Shown here: in pieces, positions 7,588 to 11,679 of the stretch
Layout of the letters: the number at the start of each line of letters is the position of its first letter
How positions within the stretch are numbered: position 1 is the stretch's first letter
NCBI GenBank assembly: GCA_025450375.1
Contig: JANWHO010000009.1
Span: forward strand, 1-11,679
DNA length: 11,679 bases
From: Chloroflexota bacterium
Lineage (GTDB): Bacteria > Chloroflexota > UBA5177 > JANWHV01
Reading direction: 5' to 3'
Notes under the pieces: generated by a model
The model's input: the letters and a program-made list of their open reading frames with translations, nothing else
The model's database searches: none
Told to the model about the DNA's origin: nothing
Program-made: the position numbers and the translations under genes

Positions 7588-7593
7588 AAGGAG
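7588..7593 (+). promoter_or_regulatory. Ribosome binding site for the PPOX gene
   Basis: AAGGAG lies 7 nt before ATG 7601, which makes that ATG the start rather than the in-frame TTG directly before it. A very similar CAATCG-(G)-AAAGGAG context precedes the next gene at 8154. Confidence 0.6.
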
Positions 7594-7600
7594 TGTTTTG

Positions 7601-8104
7601 ATGCACGAACCAGTGACGACACTTGACCCGCGATTCAGCGATCCCGGCGCGGTTGCCACCGGATGGAAGGAGACCCGTCGCGTGCTCGAAACAGCCGAGC
7701 TGTTCTGGATCACGACGGTCCGGGCCGATGGTCGACCCCACGTTACGCCGCTCGTGGCCGTGTGGCTCGATGACGCCATCCACTTCTCGACCGGCGCCGC
7801 CGAACAAAAGGCCATGAACCTGCGTGGCAACCCGCGGGTGATTCTGATGACTGGCTGCAACCACTGGGACGAAGGGCTGGATGTCGTGGTCGAGGGAGAC
7901 GCCATTCAGGTCACCGACGACGATATGCTCAAGCGCCTCGCCGCGGCGTGGGCCACGAAGTGGGACGGGCGTTGGCACTACGAGGCGCGTAACGGCGGCT
8001 TTCACCACGAAAGCGGTGGTATGGCTCTCGTGTTCTCGGTAACCCCCACCAAAATCCTCGCGTTCACCAAGGGCAACTTCAGCCAGACACGCCACCAGTT
8101 CTGA
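7601..8104 (+). CDS. PPOX-class (pyridoxamine 5'-phosphate oxidase-like) split-barrel protein
   Basis: A 167-residue cytoplasmic protein of the flavin/F420-binding split-barrel superfamily. The pattern is typical: a helical start with VLETAELFWITTVRADGRPHVTPL (28-51), AVWLDDAIHFSTG (53-65), the cofactor-phosphate region AAEQKAMNLRGNPRVIL (66-82), VVVEGDAIQV (95-104) and a closing FTKGNFSQTRHQF (155-167), an ending shared by F420-dependent and PPOX-type oxidoreductases. The cofactor (FMN or F420) and substrate cannot be told from the sequence. It follows the second permease by 34 nt with a strong ribosome binding site and no terminator, so it may be co-transcribed with the importer. A direct link to nucleoside use is not established. 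Confidence 0.88.
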   Translation: MHEPVTTLDPRFSDPGAVATGWKETRRVLETAELFWITTVRADGRPHVTPLVAVWLDDAIHFSTGAAEQKAMNLRGNPRVILMTGCNHWDEGLDVVVEGDAIQVTDDDMLKRLAAAWATKWDGRWHYEARNGGFHHESGGMALVFSVTPTKILAFTKGNFSQTRHQF

Positions 8105-8153
8105 CTTCCCGTTCGAGCGTGCTGGAAGCTGATCAATCGGAAAGGAGCCGTCA

Positions 8154-9029
8154 ATGACCCAAGTATTCCGCTTTGCGCGGTCACTTGTTGCCGGCATGCT
8201 CGCCCTTGGCGCCTTGGTCGCGGGCCCGGCGCCGGGTACCGCCGCGCCTCTCACCTCGGCAAAGGCTCCCGTCTTGCCCAGTCGCGCGAGTGGCCGCCTG
8301 GGACCCCTGACCAACATCCCCCAGACCTGGAACAACTGTGGCCCAAGCTCGGTCGCCGAAGTGCTTGCCTACTGGGGGATCAACCGCAGCCAGGCGCAGG
8401 TACAAGCAGTTCTGCGCGCCGATGGCAATCCCTATGGCATGGCGCCCTACGGGGTGCCTCCCTATATGCGCGGCCTTGGGATGGGGGCATTGCTGGGGGT
8501 CGTCGGTTCCGAGCGCCTGGTAAAGGCTTTGGTGAGCAACGGCTTCCCAGTCATTGTCAGCCAGTACGTAAGCGCGGCGGATCATGTGGGACATTATCGG
8601 CCAATTCAGGCATACGATGACCGCCAGGGCGTCTTTGTGTCCAGCGACCCTTATCTTGGACAGGGCCACATCATCGGCTATGATGAGTTCGATTCAATCT
8701 GGCACAGCACCAATCGGCGCTTCTTGGTGCTCTATCCACCTTCCCGTCAGGCGTTACTGAATGCGGTGCTTGCCGCCGCCGGATGGGACAGCGCCACCGC
8801 CTTCCGGCAGGATCTCGCCCATGAATATGCCCTGCTCAAGGGGAGGACGGCCGATCTCACCGGCTACGGCAGTCCGAAGAATTACTATTTGAGCATCGCC
8901 TGGGATGACTCGCAATTGAATCGTCTGCTGGCGGGACGCCAGGCCCTCCGGCAAGCACGCCGGCTCGGCGCGAACCCGATCGTCGCCGGATGGATTACCG
9001 ATGCGCTTGCGCGGGCGCCGCGCTCATAA
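8154..9029 (+). CDS. Secreted C39-like cysteine peptidase
   Basis: A 291-residue exported protein. A signal peptide spans about 1-31 (basic MTQVFRFAR, hydrophobic core, GTAAP region). The domain matches the Peptidase_C39_2 fold of papain-like enzymes: Q57 (oxyanion hole) and C62 in IPQTWNNCGPSS (55-66), then H147 in DHVGHYRPIQAYDD (143-156) and D165 in SSDPYLG (163-169). All the catalytic elements are present, so activity is plausible. It is not fused to an ABC exporter as bacteriocin-processing C39 enzymes are, and no bacteriocin precursor is visible nearby. After about residue 195 comes a helical tail of about 95 residues with no recognised domain. ATG 8154 follows AAAGGAG (8141-8147) by 6 nt. 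The gap to the PPOX gene is 49 nt. Confidence 0.86.
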   Translation: MTQVFRFARSLVAGMLALGALVAGPAPGTAAPLTSAKAPVLPSRASGRLGPLTNIPQTWNNCGPSSVAEVLAYWGINRSQAQVQAVLRADGNPYGMAPYGVPPYMRGLGMGALLGVVGSERLVKALVSNGFPVIVSQYVSAADHVGHYRPIQAYDDRQGVFVSSDPYLGQGHIIGYDEFDSIWHSTNRRFLVLYPPSRQALLNAVLAAAGWDSATAFRQDLAHEYALLKGRTADLTGYGSPKNYYLSIAWDDSQLNRLLAGRQALRQARRLGANPIVAGWITDALARAPRS

Positions 9030-9185
9030 CTCGTAGCCGCGCGCCACTTATTGTGGTCCGCCTAGCTGACCAGGCCGGCAAAAGAGCGCGGTAGTCCCTT
9101 GCGATTGCCCGTTCCAGCACCACGATGTGCACAATGTTACACCGCGCAAGTAAGAAATCAAGCAGAACTGACTGGTAGGGCCACA

Positions 9186-9527
9186 GTGGCACGATACTTG
9201 GGCGTGGTGAGGAATAATCGGGTAGAGTTTGAAGGTGAAGCACGACTCGGCATCGACCCGTGCCGCGAAGCGGAAGTCGTCGATTACCACGGCAAGGACG
9301 AGTCCGGTCACCGCCTCGTCGGCGGCTGGTTCCACTTCGTGGGCAGGATTGAGGATGGACCTGACACCGCATTCGCATGGCTCTCGGAGCGATTCACGTC
9401 GGGATTCATGTTGGGATTCACGCGGACGGCCGTGGTGGTCGAAGACGCCTTCCACGGTCTTGCCATCGCCCAACTTGAGTTCTTCGCGACCATTCCTTGG
9501 GTACTCGATGAGCCCAATCCCGATTGA
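9186..9527 (+). CDS. Uncertain small hypothetical protein
   Basis: About 113 residues from GTG 9186 (behind AGGG at 9177-9180) to TGA 9527. The frame opens at TTG 9099, and GTGs at 9204 and 9207 are alternatives, so the start is unsettled. The sequence looks soluble and beta-rich, with segments such as GGWFHFVGRIEDGPD, FMLGFTRTAVVVEDAFHG and a closing AQLEFFATIPWVLDEPNPD. Codons from about 9270 favour G/C in third position, consistent with a real gene. No family was recognised. The codon-aligned opposite strand is also open (9563 down to 9048), with fragments such as EELKLGDGKTVEG, so the coding strand is not certain; that frame offers only a TTG or CTG start and ends in a Cys/Trp-rich stretch unlike the neighbours. 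The region could also hold a decayed gene. Nothing was found in 9030-9185 except an 8-bp palindrome at 9126-9133. Confidence 0.4.
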   Translation: MARYLGVVRNNRVEFEGEARLGIDPCREAEVVDYHGKDESGHRLVGGWFHFVGRIEDGPDTAFAWLSERFTSGFMLGFTRTAVVVEDAFHGLAIAQLEFFATIPWVLDEPNPD

Positions 9528-9600
9528 CGCAGTCCTCCCGAACAGGCTTCCGAGCAGGTCCAAGTAGCCCGTCAGAAACCAGTGATGTCATTCCCCGGCC

Positions 9601-9619
9601 GCCACCGCCCTTCGGTGGC
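9601..9619. terminator. Hairpin between convergent stop codons
   Basis: GCCACCG and CGGTGGC form a perfect 7-bp stem with a 5-nt loop. It lies 30 nt past the sedolisin stop on the minus strand and about 74 nt past the plus-strand stop at 9527. No T-tract follows on either strand, so it is a candidate factor-assisted or bidirectional terminator rather than a classic intrinsic one. Confidence 0.4.
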
Positions 9620-9649
9620 ATGTGCCGATAGCAGGCCGCGCACTCTGGC

Positions 9650-11119
9650 TTACGACGGACGCGGCCCTCTCGGCGGCCGGGGTACCCTGGTCGGGGAGGC
9701 GGTCGGGAGGACACGGACAGCGGTGGCGGTTGGGGCGGCCGGAACGGGAGTCGCGGTTGGGACAGCAGTCCCGGCGGGCGCGGCGCCGGCCATGGCGGAG
9801 CGCCATACGGCGAAGTTGGGCACTCCCCAGCCGGTGATCGGATTCCATCCCGGACCCGCCTGATAGTCGCCGTTCGACCCGGCCAGGACGGGCGAGTAAG
9901 CCCCGGATCGGGTGCTGGCGGTGGCAAGCGCCGGATTCGCCCACCCGCACGCCGCTTCCGCGCAGACATCGGCATAGAGGGCCGCCGCCATGGGAGCGGC
10001 AAGGCTGGTGCCGCCCGCGACCAGCCAGCCCTGAGCGTTTCCCAGGCTAAAGTATATCGGCACCCCGGTGTGCGGATCGCCGTCCAGGGCCAGATCGGGG
10101 ACCGCTCGGTTAGCGCAGCCAGCGAGCACGGCCGGCTGCCAGGCCGGGCGCGCCAGTTGGGTCGAGCAACCACCACCGCTCAATGACCACCCTGCTAGGT
10201 TGGCGGCGCTCGATGGGTCGGCCGCGTTCAACTGAGCCCCGCCTACCGCGACCGTCCAGGGAGAGGACGCCGGGTATTCAACGCCGCCCGCCGAACCGGT
10301 GTCCCCGGAGGCGAAAAAGAAGCTGACTCCGGCCGCGGCCGCCGATTGCAGAATCGGCTCGAAGGTCGAGATCCCATCGCTGCCCAGCTCCGACTCAGGA
10401 TCGCCCCACGAGCCGGTAACTAGCTTTGCCCCGTCGGCCACTGCCTGGCGCACCGCCGCCTCAAGGCTGCTCCAATCGCCCTTGCAGGCAGTTTGATCGC
10501 AGGTGTCGGGGACGAGGTAGACGCGGAGGTTGGCCTGGGGCGCGATGGCATGCGCGTACTCCACGTCCATGGCTACCTCCGCCTGGGTCGACTGCACGGT
10601 AGCGGAACTGCCGCCCGAGACGGAATGCCATTGGATCTGGCCGGATCCCGTACCGGAAGTGAGCGGCGCTACCCCAGTCCCGGCGGCCCAGGTAGCCAGA
10701 TCCGCATCCGAAATCGGATCGCCCCAGCCGATCACGGCAATGGTCTGCCCCGCGCCAGTCTCGTTGGCGCTCAACCCATAGACCGCTCGCTGGACCGCCG
10801 GGCCATACACCAGGGGAGCCGACGCGCTCATCGGCACGTCCGCGGAGGTAGCGACCAGGGTGGCCGGTTTGGGCCCTACAGCGGTGGCACTTGACCGATC
10901 GCGAGCGTTGTGGGACGGATCGCTCAACGTCCAGGGAAGCCTACTCTGGGTAGGCGTGGAGAGAAGTGGAGCAAGATACGACGCCTCCAGGGCCGGGGCG
11001 GCCGCCGGAGCACCTGGCCCGCCCGTGGCGCGGGCCAGGGAGGGTGAGCAGATCAAGACCGCCGCGATCAGGGCAGCGAACAGAGACCGACGATAGGCCC
11101 TGGCACCCATGGGTAACAT
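9650..11119 (-). CDS. Secreted sedolisin-type (S53) serine peptidase with a short propeptide region
   Basis: A 489-residue exported protease. Residues 1-31 form a signal peptide (YRRSLFAALIAAVLICSPSLARA). The S53 catalytic domain runs from about 102 to 442, opening with LVYGPAVQRAVYGL and TGAGQTIAVIGWGDP (121-135). Catalytic residues fit the sedolisin set: E181 and D185 in AEVAMDVEYAHAIAP, D273 in FFFASGDTGS, and S372 in VAGGTSLAAP. GPGWNPITGWGVPN (422-435) matches the region near the family's calcium site. Sedolisins usually carry an activation prodomain of roughly 150-190 residues; here only about 70 low-complexity residues separate the signal peptide from the enzyme. The last about 45 residues are rich in Pro, Thr and Ala and end in basic residues, like an extended surface spacer. 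ATG 11119 is preceded by a weak GAGAG; ATG 11110 is the alternative. The gene is divergent from padR. Confidence 0.9.
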   Translation of the reverse strand: MLPMGARAYRRSLFAALIAAVLICSPSLARATGGPGAPAAAPALEASYLAPLLSTPTQSRLPWTLSDPSHNARDRSSATAVGPKPATLVATSADVPMSASAPLVYGPAVQRAVYGLSANETGAGQTIAVIGWGDPISDADLATWAAGTGVAPLTSGTGSGQIQWHSVSGGSSATVQSTQAEVAMDVEYAHAIAPQANLRVYLVPDTCDQTACKGDWSSLEAAVRQAVADGAKLVTGSWGDPESELGSDGISTFEPILQSAAAAGVSFFFASGDTGSAGGVEYPASSPWTVAVGGAQLNAADPSSAANLAGWSLSGGGCSTQLARPAWQPAVLAGCANRAVPDLALDGDPHTGVPIYFSLGNAQGWLVAGGTSLAAPMAAALYADVCAEAACGWANPALATASTRSGAYSPVLAGSNGDYQAGPGWNPITGWGVPNFAVWRSAMAGAAPAGTAVPTATPVPAAPTATAVRVLPTASPTRVPRPPRGPRPS

Positions 11120-11198
11120 ATGCTCTCACATCGGAGTGATTACTGGAGGGCCGCGAATCCTGGCTTCTCCTTGGTCCGATGGTAGGCTATCTCGCCTC

Positions 11199-11230
11199 TC
11201 TCCGATACCCCCCGGAAGGGTGACCGGAGA
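11199..11230 (-). promoter_or_regulatory. Possible leader hairpin of the sedolisin gene
   Basis: TCTCCG (11199-11204) pairs with CGGAGA (11225-11230), and inside this ACCC (11207-11210) pairs with GGGT (11218-11221). If the sedolisin promoter lies in the AT-rich stretch beyond 11250, this structure would form in its mRNA leader. No convincing minus-strand promoter was found, so the role is open. Confidence 0.3.
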
Positions 11231-11232
11231 TC

Positions 11233-11249
11233 GGCGCACCCCTTGCGCC
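11233..11249. repeat. Inverted repeat over the padR -35 box
   Basis: GGCGCA (11233-11238) and TGCGCC (11244-11249) form a perfect 6-bp dyad with a 5-nt spacer. It covers the -35 box of the padR promoter, so it could be a protein-binding site; it differs in sequence from the AT-rich palindrome downstream. Confidence 0.4.
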
Positions 11250-11271
11250 TAAACTCAAAGACTATTACTAT
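11243..11271 (+). promoter_or_regulatory. Promoter of padR
   Basis: A -35 TTGCGC (11243-11248), a 17-nt spacer and -10 TACTAT (11266-11271, four of six matches) predict a start near 11278 and a leader of about 43 nt ending in the strong padR ribosome binding site. The start would fall inside the palindrome at 11272-11281. Confidence 0.5.
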
Positions 11272-11284
11272 CGATATATCGTTA
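11269..11284. promoter_or_regulatory. Candidate PadR operator (palindrome)
   Basis: CGATATATCG (11272-11281) is a perfect 10-bp palindrome and extends to 16 bp (11269-11284) with one mismatched pair. It sits directly after the -10 box and over the predicted start. PadR regulators commonly bind AT-rich palindromes in their own promoters, so autorepression is likely. The site is in the shared divergent region and could also act on the sedolisin gene. Confidence 0.55.
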
Positions 11285-11320
11285 TCGCCGCACGGGCGAA
11301 TGATGAAGGAGGTACGCTAG

Positions 11321-11679
11321 ATGGATACCCAGGCAACTGGTCATGGATTCAAGGAACAGGGTGGCCGCCGCTGGTCACCGAAAGGATGGGGAGGCATGGG
11401 AGGATTTGGACGGCGTTTCGGGATGGCCCCGGAGCGGGTTTTTGGCCGGGGAGACATGAAGTACCTCCTGCTTGAGCTCCTGATGGAGCGGCCCAAGCAT
11501 GGCTACGAAATGATCAAGGAACTGGAAAGCCGATTCTCCGGCTTTTACTCCCCCAGTCCCGGCACCGTGTATCCTACCTTGCAGATGCTTGAGGATCGCG
11601 GCTACGTCCGCTCGAATAGCGAGGATGGGAAGCGCGTCTATTCGATTACCGATGACGGACGCGCGTACCTGGCCAGCCA
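11321..11679 (+). CDS. PadR-family transcriptional regulator, C-terminus cut by window edge
   Basis: The first 119 residues are present and the frame is open to the right edge. A Gly/Arg/Phe-rich flexible leader (about 1-44, with GGMGGFGRRFGMAPERVFG) precedes a winged-helix domain: MKYLLLELLMERPKHGYEMI (46-65), FSGFYSPSPGTVYPTLQMLEDRGYV (73-97), the recognition helix region, and the wing with SITDDGRAYL (107-116). These are hallmark PadR segments. PadR proteins are dimeric and usually repress their own and a neighbouring gene, often releasing DNA on binding a small molecule. ATG 11321 is well supported by AAGGAGG (11306-11312) with 8-nt spacing. The missing C-terminal half would hold the dimerisation helices that decide the subfamily. 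Its target may be a gene beyond the right edge, itself, or the divergent sedolisin. Confidence 0.92.
   Translation, partial: MDTQATGHGFKEQGGRRWSPKGWGGMGGFGRRFGMAPERVFGRGDMKYLLLELLMERPKHGYEMIKELESRFSGFYSPSPGTVYPTLQMLEDRGYVRSNSEDGKRVYSITDDGRAYLAS

Noticed and set aside
7202..8335. 377-codon minus-strand open frame
   Set aside because: It is antisense to permease 2, the PPOX protein and the C39 signal peptide, all of which have strong start signals on the plus strand.
9418..10176. 252-codon minus-strand open frame overlapping the sedolisin end
   Set aside because: It is a Pro/Arg-rich alternative frame of the sedolisin coding strand, whose true frame has the catalytic Ser motif.

Overview
The window is high-GC DNA, most simply explained as the chromosome of an environmental bacterium of the Chloroflexota or a neighbouring deep-branching monoderm phylum. 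This is an inference from three features. A secreted protease ends in a Pro/Thr/Ala-rich tail of the kind common in Chloroflexota. The PadR regulator has a Gly/Arg/Phe-rich leader. The tRNA gene does not encode its CCA end. No phage, integrase, transposase, plasmid or CRISPR sequence was found, and the region reads as ordinary chromosome.

Left part (1-2551), minus strand: a stand-alone B3/B4-domain protein (the PheRS beta-subunit editing fold) runs off the left edge. Upstream of it, in the same direction, lies a secreted glycosidase-like protein with an (alpha/alpha)6 'six-hairpin' barrel. At 2664-2735 on the plus strand is a tRNA-Gln(UUG) with a good sigma-70-type promoter.

Centre (2822-9029), plus strand: a BMP/PnrA-family substrate-binding protein is followed by a double-NBD ATPase and two BPD_transp_2 permeases. 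Together they form a complete nucleoside (purine-type) ABC importer. A large imperfect hairpin lies between the binding-protein gene and the ATPase gene. The ATPase and the first permease overlap by 4 nt, and the permeases are 4 nt apart. Two further genes follow at short spacing, each with a strong ribosome binding site: a PPOX-class split-barrel flavin/F420-type oxidoreductase and a secreted C39-like cysteine peptidase. They may be part of the same transcript.

Right part (9030-11679): a 620-base stretch holds one uncertain small plus-strand gene (9186-9527) and a hairpin between convergent stops. A minus-strand secreted sedolisin (S53) protease follows. It has the full Glu/Asp/Asp/Ser catalytic set but apparently no canonical activation prodomain. 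It is divergent from a PadR-family regulator that runs off the right edge. The 201-base divergent intergenic region carries a promoter for padR, an inverted repeat over the -35 box and a perfect palindrome next to the -10 box, an arrangement expected for autorepression and possibly for control of the protease.

No clearly new multi-gene system is evident. The best leads are the prodomain-poor sedolisin with its PadR-controlled divergent promoter, the binding protein without a lipid anchor, the hairpin inside the transporter operon, and the C-terminal extension of the B3/B4 protein.
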